Below are positions 34,947-44,001 of a DNA stretch of 64,000 nt, piece after piece. Positions within the stretch are counted from its first letter, which is position 1. Every line of letters begins with the position of its first letter. This DNA is from G958295645 sp965242735 (GTDB lineage: Bacteria; Gemmatimonadota; Gemmatimonadetes; Longimicrobiales; Gaopeijiaceae), in the NCBI GenBank assembly GCA_965242735.1, contig OZ251497.1, positions 1,240,001 through 1,304,000 on the forward strand. Direction: 5' to 3'. The notes below the pieces were generated by a model. It was not told where the DNA came from. It ran no database searches and saw nothing but the letters and a program-made list of their open reading frames with translations. Made by a program: the position numbers and the translations under genes.

Positions 34947-36775
34947 CGGGGCCGTTCCTTCCCTCGGATCCGCAGGTCGGCGAAGCGCACCTTGCCGGCC
35001 GAGGGCGCCACGAGACGATGCGGTCCGCCGCGACCTGCCCGGCGGCGCTCCGCGAGTTCCCGGACAAGGATTTCCGGGACCGCCTCGTCGTCCGGCACGG
35101 TTCCCGCCGGCCACGCGCCGACCGCCAGCGTCGCGTCCAGGGGAAGCCGACAGGCGACGTAGCGTCCCGCCGCGTTGGCGGAGACGGTCGCGACGGCACG
35201 CTCTTCGGAGACGCGCGTCCCCGCCGTGGAATTCGCCCGCAGGTCCCAGTCGGCCGCCAAGACGACCACGGACGCGCCCGGGACGGCGTGACCGGCCGAG
35301 TCGGTCACTTGTCCGGCGAGGACGCCGTCTCGTCGCAGGAGCCGCCCCCGCGCCTGTCCGCGCGTGCCGGGCCGCCCCGCGTCGCGGCACACCACGCTGG
35401 CGGCGGCCTCCATGGAGGGCGCGGAGAAGTTGGCCTGCGCCGGAGTCGCTGGATCCGTTCCGACCTCGAGATCGAGCGGCTCGGGGCGGTATGCGACGCG
35501 TTCGAAGTAGGGAAGGGAGAAGTTGACCGAGTAGATCCCGGGGACGAGATGCTTGATCTCGAAGCGGCCGTTCCCGTCCGTCCGAACGGCGTAGTTGGCC
35601 CCCTCGACGAACACGAGCGCGCCCTCGCTTCCTCTTTGCAGGCTGTCGAAGACGATGCCCGCGATCCGTCCGCCGCCCTCCGACCCTCCGGCGACCACTT
35701 CGCCCTCCGCCCCGTGGACGCGCAGCACGTCGCCCCCCTCCACGGTGACGCCGCTCAGCACTGGCACGCGCCGGCCGGTCCTGTCGCTGCGCGTGCCCGG
35801 CCGCGGCATCCGCAGGCGCCACGATTCCACGATCCAAGTGCCGTTGGGCATTTCGCGAAATTCCACCCATCCCCCAGGCTGGACCGACGCGAACGAACCC
35901 GGCAGGTTGAGGTTGCGGTAGCGAAAGTCGAGGCGTTGCAGCCGGGCCGTCTCCGGATCCAGCCAGAACGTGCCGGCGATGTCCGGAATGCGACGCCCCG
36001 GCCCCGGCTCGAATCCGAGCGCCAGCCAACCGGCTTCGTTGCGCCCCTCCAGGCGGAGGCAATGCGTGTCGAGGAAGGCGGACGAGAGGAGGACGCGAGC
36101 GTCGGGAGCCCGGTAGATGGACTCCTTCGGCGTCAAGATCGCGAAGCCCTTCGTCATCAGTTCCTCGGCGGGAGCGGACACGAAGGGGCTCTCGCGATAG
36201 CTGTCTTCGTACTCGCGCTTCTCCGACAGGACCCGGCGGCCCGCGGCGTCGAGCTCCATCCGCACGCGCAGCATCTCGTAGCGGTAGAGGCCGCGATCCT
36301 GCGTCCATGCCGCGGCCGCGAGCGCCTTGCGCGCCTCCTCCCAGACCTTGGACACGGCCAGTCCGTCCTCGGGGCGCAACCGGCAGTTGCGGTCGCCTTC
36401 GACGGTGATCCCGGCCAACTCGACGGCCTCGATGGAAGCCGCCATGTTCAACACCAGCGTGTCGCCGTCGGCCAGCGAGAAGTAGTCGGAAACCGTGGTC
36501 GCGTAGCCGATGCGGTCGGCGCGCAGGCGGTAGGTCCCCGGGGCGGAGGCGACGAGCTGGAAGCGGCCGTTGGGCCGCGTGAGCGTCTGGGCGACGGGCG
36601 TCCCGGAGCGGTCGGCGAGCGACATCATCGCGTTCGCCACGGCGCCTTCTCCGCCTGCCTCCACCAATCTGCCCAGCACGACCTGGGCGGGCGCGGACGG
36701 GGGCGTGATCCCGGCAACGAGCGCCGCCGAGCCCAGCAGCGGCAGGAGACGTGTCGGTTGGGGACGGATGCTCAC
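34943..36775 (-). CDS. Carboxypeptidase-regulatory-domain outer-envelope protein, partner of the TonB receptor
   Basis: A 610-residue exported protein. GTG 36775 follows GGAG at about nine bases and opens a signal peptide (LLPLLGSAALVAGITPPSAP). Three beta-sandwich CarboxypepD_reg-like modules are visible. They lie at about residues 35-110 (VANAMMSLADRSGTPVA), about 370-440 (GIVFDSLQRGSEGALVFVEG, then GNGRFEIKHLVPGIYSVNFS) and about 490-570 (LAGQVTDSAGHAVPGASVVV). The first is followed by an uncharacterised region with FWLDPETARLQRLDFRYRNL. It is translationally coupled to the TonB receptor, which suggests a joint role in uptake or surface attachment. Confidence 0.85.
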   Translation of the reverse strand: MSIRPQPTRLLPLLGSAALVAGITPPSAPAQVVLGRLVEAGGEGAVANAMMSLADRSGTPVAQTLTRPNGRFQLVASAPGTYRLRADRIGYATTVSDYFSLADGDTLVLNMAASIEAVELAGITVEGDRNCRLRPEDGLAVSKVWEEARKALAAAAWTQDRGLYRYEMLRVRMELDAAGRRVLSEKREYEDSYRESPFVSAPAEELMTKGFAILTPKESIYRAPDARVLLSSAFLDTHCLRLEGRNEAGWLALGFEPGPGRRIPDIAGTFWLDPETARLQRLDFRYRNLNLPGSFASVQPGGWVEFREMPNGTWIVESWRLRMPRPGTRSDRTGRRVPVLSGVTVEGGDVLRVHGAEGEVVAGGSEGGGRIAGIVFDSLQRGSEGALVFVEGANYAVRTDGNGRFEIKHLVPGIYSVNFSLPYFERVAYRPEPLDLEVGTDPATPAQANFSAPSMEAAASVVCRDAGRPGTRGQARGRLLRRDGVLAGQVTDSAGHAVPGASVVVLAADWDLRANSTAGTRVSEERAVATVSANAAGRYVACRLPLDATLAVGAWPAGTVPDDEAVPEILVRELAERRRAGRGGPHRLVAPSAGKVRFADLRIRGKERPR

Positions 36776-36926
36776 GAGGCTCTCCGGCAGGCGGGAGAGA
36801 AACACCTTGGCGGTCACGGATGTCCGCCGAAGACCGCGTAGAGGCCGTCTTCGACGTTTCACGGCCGGATTTGGGTTGTTCTTGCGGTCATTTCCGACAT
36901 TTCGCGGCTGTTGCGTCGTTCGTTGG

Positions 36927-36942
36927 CGGACACGCGTGTCCG
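36927..36942. promoter_or_regulatory. 16-bp palindrome CGGACACGCGTGTCCG upstream of the TonB operon
   Basis: A perfect palindrome about 150 bp upstream of GTG 36775 on the minus strand, in an AT-richer stretch and preceded on that strand by TTTGACGG, a -35-like element. It may be an operator controlling the regulatory-domain/TonB receptor operon. No regulator in the window can be linked to it. Confidence 0.4.
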
Positions 36943-36980
36943 TCAAAGTCGCGATGGCGGCCAAGCCACCGGGCCGTCCG

Positions 36981-37679
36981 TCAGGCCCGCTCGGCCTTGG
37001 CGATCAGCTCTTCGCCCGTCTCGCACTCGGCCAGCAACCGTCCGATCCGAGAGGCGCGCTCCGCGCCCGCCGCCTCGAGCAACTCGGCCAGACGCCCCGC
37101 CGTCTCCTCGCCGAACCTCCATCGCGCCATGTCGACCTGGGCCTGCTTGACGCCCCGCGCCAACCCTTGCTCGACGCCTTGGGCCAGCCCCTGCTTGATG
37201 CCCTGGGCCATGCCTTGCTCGACGCCTTGCGCCAGCCCCTGCTCGACGCCTTGCGCCAGCCCCTGCTCCATGCCTTGGGCCAGGCCGTCGCGGAACGTTT
37301 CCTGGAATTGATTCACGTACATCTCGCCCGCCTCCCGTAGGGTGTCCAGGTGCGCGACCTCCGCCTCCGTCGCACCCGAATTTATCATCTGGCTCCGAAG
37401 CCACTCCACGAGCGCGTCGCGCGCAACCGACGACGCGGCCAACTCCGCGTCCAGAGACCGCAACGCCGCCGACAGCCGCGTCACGTCGCGCTCGTGGCGC
37501 AACACCATGCCCGCGCGCACCACGCCGCCGCTGGCCCCGGCCTTCTTCGCCTCCGCCGACTCGTCCAGCAGCCCGTAGCGCTGGCCGGTCGCGTACTCCG
37601 CCAGCTCCTCCGGCACGCCCGCGCCCAGCCATTCGGCCATGCTCCGCGCCGCCGTCCACTTGCCCTCGAAGCTCTTCAC
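36981..37679 (-). CDS. Uncharacterised protein with an octapeptide QG-repeat region
   Basis: A 232-residue frame from GTG 37679 (ATG 37640 would give 219 residues). The N-terminal part (WLGAGVPEELAEYATGQRYG) is not recognised. Residues of about 125-190 consist of near-identical eight-residue units (GLAQGVEQ, GMAQGIKQ, GLARGVKQ) encoded by 24-bp direct repeats at 37155-37305. The C-terminal helix is RWRFGEETAGRLAELLEAAG. Such QG repeats occur in C-terminal regions of Rpn/PD-(D/E)xK-type transposase-like proteins, but no nuclease motif is present here. It may be a truncated relative or an independent coiled-coil protein. Confidence 0.6.
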   Translation of the reverse strand: MKSFEGKWTAARSMAEWLGAGVPEELAEYATGQRYGLLDESAEAKKAGASGGVVRAGMVLRHERDVTRLSAALRSLDAELAASSVARDALVEWLRSQMINSGATEAEVAHLDTLREAGEMYVNQFQETFRDGLAQGMEQGLAQGVEQGLAQGVEQGMAQGIKQGLAQGVEQGLARGVKQAQVDMARWRFGEETAGRLAELLEAAGAERASRIGRLLAECETGEELIAKAERA

Positions 37680-37778
37680 GGCGGCGGCGCTGGCGGACGG
37701 CGCGGCGACATTGTACCTTGTACATTGTCTTGCCGTGCGCTCTTGCGGCGCCGGCGACTCCCCCTTGCCCGGAGAAGG

Positions 37779-38438
37779 ATGATGAACCCCAGAACAATCC
37801 CTGCCGCCTTCGCCGCTGCCGCCGCGCTCGCATTTGCGTTCGTGCTTGCGCCCGCCTCCGCGCGGGCCCAGGCCGGCCACGATCACGTCAAGCACGTCTC
37901 GGAGAGCTTCCGCGGCACGCCGGACGAAGCGGGGCTCCTGGCCACGGCCCGCGCCGAAGCCGAGATCGCCTTGCAGCACGCCCGCTTGGCCGCCGGTTCG
38001 GAGGAACTCGACGCCATCAAGCGGCACATTGGGCATGTGGTGCACGCCGTGAAGCCCCCCGAGGACGAAGGAGGTCCGGGCAAGGGCTACGGGTTGCTGC
38101 GCGCCGCCGAGGGCGTCTTCGAGCACGTGGCCATGGCGGCCGAAGCCGAGGGGGCCTCGGACGCGCTGAAGACGCACGCGGAGCATGTCGCGACGGCCGT
38201 CGCGAACGCGGGCGAGTGGGCCGAGAGCGTGCTGGAGAAGGCCCAGGAAGTCGAGTCCGCAATGGACGCGGCCCAGGCCCACGGACTGGCGGAGGAGATC
38301 TTGGCCGCGCTCGAAGCGATCGTGAACGGGAAGGACGCCGACGGAGACGGACGCGTGTCGTGGGGCGAGGGCGAAGGCGGCTTGGCGCAAGCCAGCCAGC
38401 ACCTGGAGCTCCTGCTGAAGGCCGAAGGAATCGGCTGA
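37779..38438 (+). CDS. Exported helical protein with an EF-hand-like calcium loop
   Basis: A 219-residue protein with a signal peptide (AFAAAAALAFAFVLAPASARA). The mature part is largely helical and histidine-containing (GHDHVKHVSESFRG, AIKRHIGHVVHAV, ALKTHAEHVATAV). Near residue 186 the sequence DADGDGRVSWGE fits a canonical EF-hand calcium-binding loop (D at positions 1, 3 and 5, E at 12). The arrangement suggests a periplasmic metal-binding protein. GGAGAAGG precedes two adjacent ATGs, 37779 and 37782; the second has better spacing. Family not recognised. Confidence 0.75.
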   Translation: MMNPRTIPAAFAAAAALAFAFVLAPASARAQAGHDHVKHVSESFRGTPDEAGLLATARAEAEIALQHARLAAGSEELDAIKRHIGHVVHAVKPPEDEGGPGKGYGLLRAAEGVFEHVAMAAEAEGASDALKTHAEHVATAVANAGEWAESVLEKAQEVESAMDAAQAHGLAEEILAALEAIVNGKDADGDGRVSWGEGEGGLAQASQHLELLLKAEGIG

Positions 38439-38616
38439 CTTCCACCGACCTCGCGGCCTTTGCGCGCAACTTGGCAAGACTTCGCTGAGCGCGTCCAGCG
38501 CAGCGCAGCCGTGCCGAGCTCGGCCGTGCGCCGGCCAGATGTTTCAGCGGTTGTCCACTAGACCGGCTCTGCCCGGCTTGTCGGCGATCGCGCACCGCAA
38601 CCAGCACCCAAGGCCC

Positions 38617-41600
38617 ATGACAACGGACCGCACGCGCACAAAGTCCCGGCGAGCTTCGCCGTCCCTCGCAAGGCTGTTCCTCCTTGCCGTGTTCCCTTTC
38701 GCCGTGTCGAGCGTGCTTGGGGGAGGTTTGGCCGCCCAGTCCGGTCCCTCCGTCAGCGGCGTCGTCATTTCGTCGCCGCCCGTCGGGAACACCTTCGAGA
38801 GCGGCGACACGATCCAAGTCTCCGTCGCCTTCAGCGCGACGGTGACGGTGACGGGCACGCCTCAGCTGACCTTGGGAATCACGTCCGGGAACGTGCAGGC
38901 CTCCTATGCGTCGGGCAGCGGCGGCGACACGTTGAGCTTCCGGTACGCCGTGCAGTCCGGGGACCTCGACAGCGACGGGATCAGCATCGGCGCCAGCGCG
39001 CTGGCCCTCAACAGCGGAACGATCTCGGGCACGGGCGGCGCGGCGCAGCTGGCGATAGGGTCGCCGATCGTCAACAGCCCGAACCACCATGTAAACGGCT
39101 CGGCCTTGACGGCGTCCGCAGTCAGCGGATTGTCGATATCGAGCACGCCGCTCACGATCCGCACGTACGGTCAGGTGGAGATGATCGAGGTGCAGGTGAC
39201 CTTCAGCCGGCCCGTTGCGGTGACCGGCACGCCCCAGCTGGCGCTTCGGATCGGGGCGGTGGATCGTCAAGCGAACTGCTCCGCCAGCCTCGGCAGATTC
39301 CTGCTCTGTCGCTACCAAGTGATTCCTACCGATCTCGACAACAACGGCGTCAGCGTGGCCGCGAATGCGCTCACGCTGAACGGCGGCACGATCTACGATG
39401 CACGAGACGGCAGCACGGCGGCGACCCTGAGCATCCCGGCCACCGCGGTGCTTTCCGACGATACGGACCATCGGGTGGATGGTAACCTCCAGGTGGGGCC
39501 TTCAGTGGTGGCCGTGTCGGTTGCCAGCGCCCCGTCCAGCGGCGGCGTGTACGGGTTCGGCGCCCGAATCGAAGTGAAGATCGACTTCAACTTGCCGGTC
39601 TGGGTGACGGGCACGCCGCAACTGGCGTTGCAGATCGGAACCGCGACGCGCCAAGCGGACTACGTCTCGGGGATGGGGACTCGGAATCTGACGTTCCGGT
39701 ACGTGGTGGTGGCCGAGGATTCGGACCCCGACGGGATCACCATCTTGGCAACCGCCCTGACGTTGAACGGCGGGACGATTCGCCTCGCAGGCAACGTCGG
39801 GCAAGGGGAAAACCCGGAAACCCGCGCCAACGCGGCCTTGGCCTTGGGGAGTGGGCTGACGAACGTGCCGGGCCACGCGGTGGACGGCACGAAGGGCCTC
39901 GGAGGCGATGTGACGTTCGGCCGCTCGGAGTATGTGTTCGAGCTGGCGGAGAACGTTGCGGGGCCGGTCGATCTGGGCGAGGTCAGCGCGACGGACCCGG
40001 GCGGCGGCGACGTGAGCTACTCGCTGGGCGAAGGCTCTCGCGGGTTCGAGGTGGACGAATGGGGCGGCGAACTGACGTACGTGGGGAGCGGCTTGGACGC
40101 GGAGTCACAGTCGAAGCACGTGATGGAGGCGCTGGCGACCGCGGCGGACGGGCGCGTGGGCAAGGCGCTGGTGATCGTGCACGTCGTGGACGTGAACGAG
40201 GCGCCGGCGTTCGCGGATTCGGCGTTCGCGTTCGGGTTGCCGGAGAACACGGCGGGCCCGTTGGCGCTGGGCGTTGCGGCGGCGTCGGACCCGGACGAAG
40301 GCGACGTGCTGTCCTACGGTCTGGCGTCCGGCGACGCCCGGTTGTTCGAGGTGGACGCTGCGAGCGGCGAGGTGCGCTACGTGGGTTCGGGCGAGGACTA
40401 CGACGGTTCGGGCCCTAAGTCGTGGCAGCTCGTGGTTCGGGCAACGGACAGGGCGGGATTGAGCGCCGCGGCGTCGGTGGTGGTGTCGTTGCTGGACGAG
40501 AACGAGGGTCCTGTGTTCGCGGACTCGGCGTATGCGTTCAAGCTGGCGGAGAACGCGGCGGGTCCGGTGGTCGTGGGGACGGTTCGGGCGCGCGACCGGG
40601 ACGCGGGAGACGGCTTGCGTTACGAGCTCGCGTCGGGCGGCGCGGGGTTGTTCGAGGTGGATGCTGCGAGCGGCGCGGTGCGGTACGTGGGCGAAGGCGA
40701 GGATGCGGAGACGAGCGAGGGCGACTGGCGGCTGGTGGTCCGGGCGACGGACGGCGGCGGGCTGAGCGCGGAGGCGCGCGTGTCGGTGTCGTTGGTGGAC
40801 GTGAACGAGGCGCCGGCGTTCGAGGCCGAGCGCTACGAATGGGCGTTCGACGAGAACGTTGCGGGTCCCTTGGCGCTGGGCGTCGTCCGGGCGAGCGATC
40901 CGGACCGGGCGGACACGGCGCTGGCGTACAGCTTGTCGGGCGAGGGCGCGGCGTTGTTCGAGGTGGACGCTGCGAGCGGCGCGGTGCGCTACGCGGGTCC
41001 GGGCGAGGACTACGAGGCGGGTCCGAGGTCGTGGCAGTTCGAGGTGGTGGCGACGGACGGCGAGGGCTTGCGGGGCGCGGCGCCGGCGGAGGTGACGCTG
41101 GTGAACGTGAACGAAGCGCCGGCGTTCGCCGATTCGGCGTACGCGTTCGAGCTGGCCGAGAACCAGGCGGGTCCGGTCGAGCTGGGCCGCGTCGAGGCGT
41201 CGGACGAGGACGCCGCCGACGAGTTGACCTACAGCTTGTCGGGCGGTTCGGGCCGGTTCGAGGTGGACGCTTCGAGCGGTGCGGTGCGGTACGTGGGCTC
41301 GGGCGAGGACTACGAGTCCGGCCCGCGTTCGTACACGCTGGCGTTGCGCGCGACGGACGCGGACGGCCTGTCGGGCGAGGCGCGCGCCGTGGTGGCGTTG
41401 CTGGACGTCAACGAGGGCCCGGAGGCCGTGGGCGCGATGGCGCCGCAGACGCTCGAGGCCTACGGCGCGGCGGCCGAGGAGGACTTGGGCCAGTACTTCC
41501 GCGACCCGGACGGCGACGCGTTGAGCTACGCGGCGGTGTCGTCGGCACCGAGCGTGGCGGCCGTGTCGATCGCGGCGGGCCGGCTGTCGATCGCGCCGCA

Positions 41601-43527
41601 GGCGATCGGGGCGGCGACGGTGACGGTGACGGCGCGGGACCCGGACGGCCTCGAGGGGACGCAGACGGTGGCGGTGACGGTCGAGGCGTCGCGTTCGGAG
41701 CGGGCGCGGGCTTTGCAGCTGGCGCTGACGGCGTTCGGGCGTTCGGTGGGCACGGAGGCGGTCGACGCGATCGGCGGGCGTTTGGGGATCGAGTCGTCGA
41801 GCGTGCTGGCGCGTTCGCACGTGCAGCTGGGCAGCCGCTCGGTGGGGTGCGGCGCGTTCGGCGGCGGCGGATCGTCGTGCGGCTGGGCGCAGGTGGCGCG
41901 CGGCGCGTCGGACCTGCTGGGCGTGCAGCTGAGCGGCTCGGTCGGCGGCGCGAGCGTGTCGCTGGACCCGGCGACGCTGCTGTTCGGCGGCGGGTTCGGC
42001 GGCCATGGCGGCGGCTTCGGCGGCCTGGCGAGCGCGTTCGGCAACGATGGCGGCCCTGGCGGCGGCAGCGCGTTCGGCCATGGCAACGGCGGCGGCCCTG
42101 GCGGCGGCGGCAACGGCGGCGGCCATGGTGGCGGCCCCGGCGGTGGTTACGGCGGCGGTCATGACAACGGCGGCGGCGCGTTTGGCCATGGCAACGGCGG
42201 CGGGCCGGCACCCGCGGGCTTGGCGGCGGCGGACTTGGCGCCGCGCGGCGGCGTGACGCTCGACCCGTTGTCGAGCAGCGACCTGCGGTCGCAGAGCTCG
42301 TTCCGGCTGTCGTTCGGCGGAGCCGAGGGCGCGCCGCAGTCGGCGGTCGGCACGGGCTGGACCGTGTGGGGCCAGGCCAACGCGGGCGCGTTCGAGAGCT
42401 CGCCCGACGACGGCCTGACGCTCGAGGGCCGCACCCGCTCGGTCTACGCCGGCGTCGACTACGGATTCGGCTCGGGCCTGCTGGTCGGGCTCGCCGCGTC
42501 GCGCAACACGCTCGCGTCCGACTTCGACAGCGAGATCAACGGCGCCGGCGCCGTCGACGCGCGCCTGACGAACCTGTACCCGTACGCGCACTGGTCGCCA
42601 CGCGAAGGACTCGGGCTGTGGGGGCTCGTCGGCGCGGGCCGCGGCAGCGCCGACCTGGCCGAGACGGCGGGCGGACGGTTCAGCACCGACCTGACGATGC
42701 GCATGCTCGCGCTCGGCGGACGCCAGGAGCTGATCGGCGCGCTGGCGCTGAAGGCCGACGCGTTCACCGTGCGCATCACGTCGGAAGACGGCGCCGGACT
42801 GGCGGGCGTGACGGCCGTGGCGCACCGCGCGCGCGTGGCGCCCGAGCTGACCGGACGGTGGGCCGTGGGCGACGGCATGGCGGTGCGGGCGCGCTTCGAG
42901 CTGGGCGCGCGCTACGACCGCGGCGACGCCGAGACGGGCCTGGGCGCCGAGGCGGGCGCCGAGTTCGGGTTCGCGCACCTGAGCAGCGGGCTGAGCGTCG
43001 ACGCGCGCGGCCGGACGTTGCTGGCGCACCAGAAGGACCAGTTCCGCGAGTGGGGCGCGAGCTTCGCGGTGCGACTGCAGCCCGGCGGCCAGGAGGGCGG
43101 GCTGTCGTTCTCGCTCGAACCGTCGTGGGGCGAAGCGGCGAGCGGGACGCAAGCGCTGTGGCAGGCGCAGGCCGGCCTGGGCGGCTTGGGCGGCCAGGAG
43201 CTGGGCGGCGGCGGCACGGGCGCGGCGCTTGCCGACGCGCCCGGCTGGACGCCGGACCGGCTGGCGATGGAGGTGGGCTGGGGCATCGTGCTGCCGAATG
43301 GCGCGCAGGTCGCGCCGTTCGGGCGCTGGAGCCGCGAGGGCGCCGCAGGCTACCGCCTCAACGCCGGCACCCGGTGGACCGCCCTCGGCGCGCCCGGCGA
43401 ACACGAAGGCGAAGACGCTCCGCGCGGCCCGCAGCTGATGGTCGATCTCTTCGGCGAACAGGCCGACGACGGCGTCCATCCCGCGCAACGCCGCATCGGA
43501 CTGCTCGGCAGAATCGCCTTCCGGTAG
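38617..43527 (+). CDS. Giant cadherin-repeat autotransporter adhesin
   Basis: A 1636-residue surface protein. The signal peptide (RLFLLAVFPFAVSSVLGGGL) is followed by three related repeats of about 115 residues (each with VTGTPQLxLxI and ALxLNxGTI) at about 40-428. Five cadherin-type repeats of about 100 residues follow at about 429-931, each with LAENxAGP, LFEVDAASGAVRYVGxGEDY and DVNEAPxF. A sixth diverged Ig-like unit comes next. A Gly/His low-complexity stalk (41985-42215) leads into a C-terminal autotransporter-type barrel at about 1221-1636 that ends in a terminal Phe (GLLGRIAFR). ATG 38617 is chosen because AAGG lies just upstream and a signal peptide follows. Cadherin repeats bind calcium, so calcium-dependent adhesion is likely. 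The DNA of the repeats is itself nearly tandem. Confidence 0.88.
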   Translation: MTTDRTRTKSRRASPSLARLFLLAVFPFAVSSVLGGGLAAQSGPSVSGVVISSPPVGNTFESGDTIQVSVAFSATVTVTGTPQLTLGITSGNVQASYASGSGGDTLSFRYAVQSGDLDSDGISIGASALALNSGTISGTGGAAQLAIGSPIVNSPNHHVNGSALTASAVSGLSISSTPLTIRTYGQVEMIEVQVTFSRPVAVTGTPQLALRIGAVDRQANCSASLGRFLLCRYQVIPTDLDNNGVSVAANALTLNGGTIYDARDGSTAATLSIPATAVLSDDTDHRVDGNLQVGPSVVAVSVASAPSSGGVYGFGARIEVKIDFNLPVWVTGTPQLALQIGTATRQADYVSGMGTRNLTFRYVVVAEDSDPDGITILATALTLNGGTIRLAGNVGQGENPETRANAALALGSGLTNVPGHAVDGTKGLGGDVTFGRSEYVFELAENVAGPVDLGEVSATDPGGGDVSYSLGEGSRGFEVDEWGGELTYVGSGLDAESQSKHVMEALATAADGRVGKALVIVHVVDVNEAPAFADSAFAFGLPENTAGPLALGVAAASDPDEGDVLSYGLASGDARLFEVDAASGEVRYVGSGEDYDGSGPKSWQLVVRATDRAGLSAAASVVVSLLDENEGPVFADSAYAFKLAENAAGPVVVGTVRARDRDAGDGLRYELASGGAGLFEVDAASGAVRYVGEGEDAETSEGDWRLVVRATDGGGLSAEARVSVSLVDVNEAPAFEAERYEWAFDENVAGPLALGVVRASDPDRADTALAYSLSGEGAALFEVDAASGAVRYAGPGEDYEAGPRSWQFEVVATDGEGLRGAAPAEVTLVNVNEAPAFADSAYAFELAENQAGPVELGRVEASDEDAADELTYSLSGGSGRFEVDASSGAVRYVGSGEDYESGPRSYTLALRATDADGLSGEARAVVALLDVNEGPEAVGAMAPQTLEAYGAAAEEDLGQYFRDPDGDALSYAAVSSAPSVAAVSIAAGRLSIAPQAIGAATVTVTARDPDGLEGTQTVAVTVEASRSERARALQLALTAFGRSVGTEAVDAIGGRLGIESSSVLARSHVQLGSRSVGCGAFGGGGSSCGWAQVARGASDLLGVQLSGSVGGASVSLDPATLLFGGGFGGHGGGFGGLASAFGNDGGPGGGSAFGHGNGGGPGGGGNGGGHGGGPGGGYGGGHDNGGGAFGHGNGGGPAPAGLAAADLAPRGGVTLDPLSSSDLRSQSSFRLSFGGAEGAPQSAVGTGWTVWGQANAGAFESSPDDGLTLEGRTRSVYAGVDYGFGSGLLVGLAASRNTLASDFDSEINGAGAVDARLTNLYPYAHWSPREGLGLWGLVGAGRGSADLAETAGGRFSTDLTMRMLALGGRQELIGALALKADAFTVRITSEDGAGLAGVTAVAHRARVAPELTGRWAVGDGMAVRARFELGARYDRGDAETGLGAEAGAEFGFAHLSSGLSVDARGRTLLAHQKDQFREWGASFAVRLQPGGQEGGLSFSLEPSWGEAASGTQALWQAQAGLGGLGGQELGGGGTGAALADAPGWTPDRLAMEVGWGIVLPNGAQVAPFGRWSREGAAGYRLNAGTRWTALGAPGEHEGEDAPRGPQLMVDLFGEQADDGVHPAQRRIGLLGRIAFR

Positions 43528-44001
43528 CCCCCCGCTGGGCGAGACTTGCGCGCAAGCGGCGGCACAACCGGCGAAGCGGCGATGTGGCCCATTCGGGTCG
43601 GCCTCCCGCGAGCAAACGGGCGGCAAGCAGCCGTTGCGGTCACCGGACAAGCCGAGACGTTTTTCGGGACATTTAATTGGACATCTTGAGGCACTGAAAT
43701 CACGAACGCCCTGGCGAGCGGGCGTGGAGAACGCGATTCAACGACTGGGCAGAGTCGACTCCCGGACAGTTCGAGACCGAAAAGCGGGTCATTGGAGCGG
43801 ACAAATTACGGCTTGAAATCACTGGCCAGGTCAGGCTAGTGAGCAAAGAGGCCTCGGTCTCGCCGTGCGCGGGAAGCGACCGGCGGACGTGCCAGCGCCC
43901 TCCCGCGCAAGGTCCGGTCGCGCCGTCGGGCGGGCGTCTACATGGCTGAACGGGACGGCCGCGCTCGACGCGTGGAGGGCAGGCCTGGCACGAGTTCCCG
44001 G
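43528..44001. other. 474-bp AT-richer spacer between the autotransporter and sbcC
   Basis: The segment around 43640-43830 has clearly lower GC than its surroundings. It contains a short open frame (43634-43816, about 60 codons, ending KAGHWSGQITA) that I cannot assign. TGAAATCAC occurs twice, at 43696 and 43814, 118 bp apart in direct orientation. No gene, RNA or insertion sequence is supported; it may be the remains of an inserted element. Confidence 0.4.

Noticed and set aside
34947..36308. TonB receptor extended upstream to 36308
   Set aside because: The extension is antisense-like Arg/Gly-rich sequence overlapping the real regulatory-domain gene; the signal peptide begins at GTG 34946.
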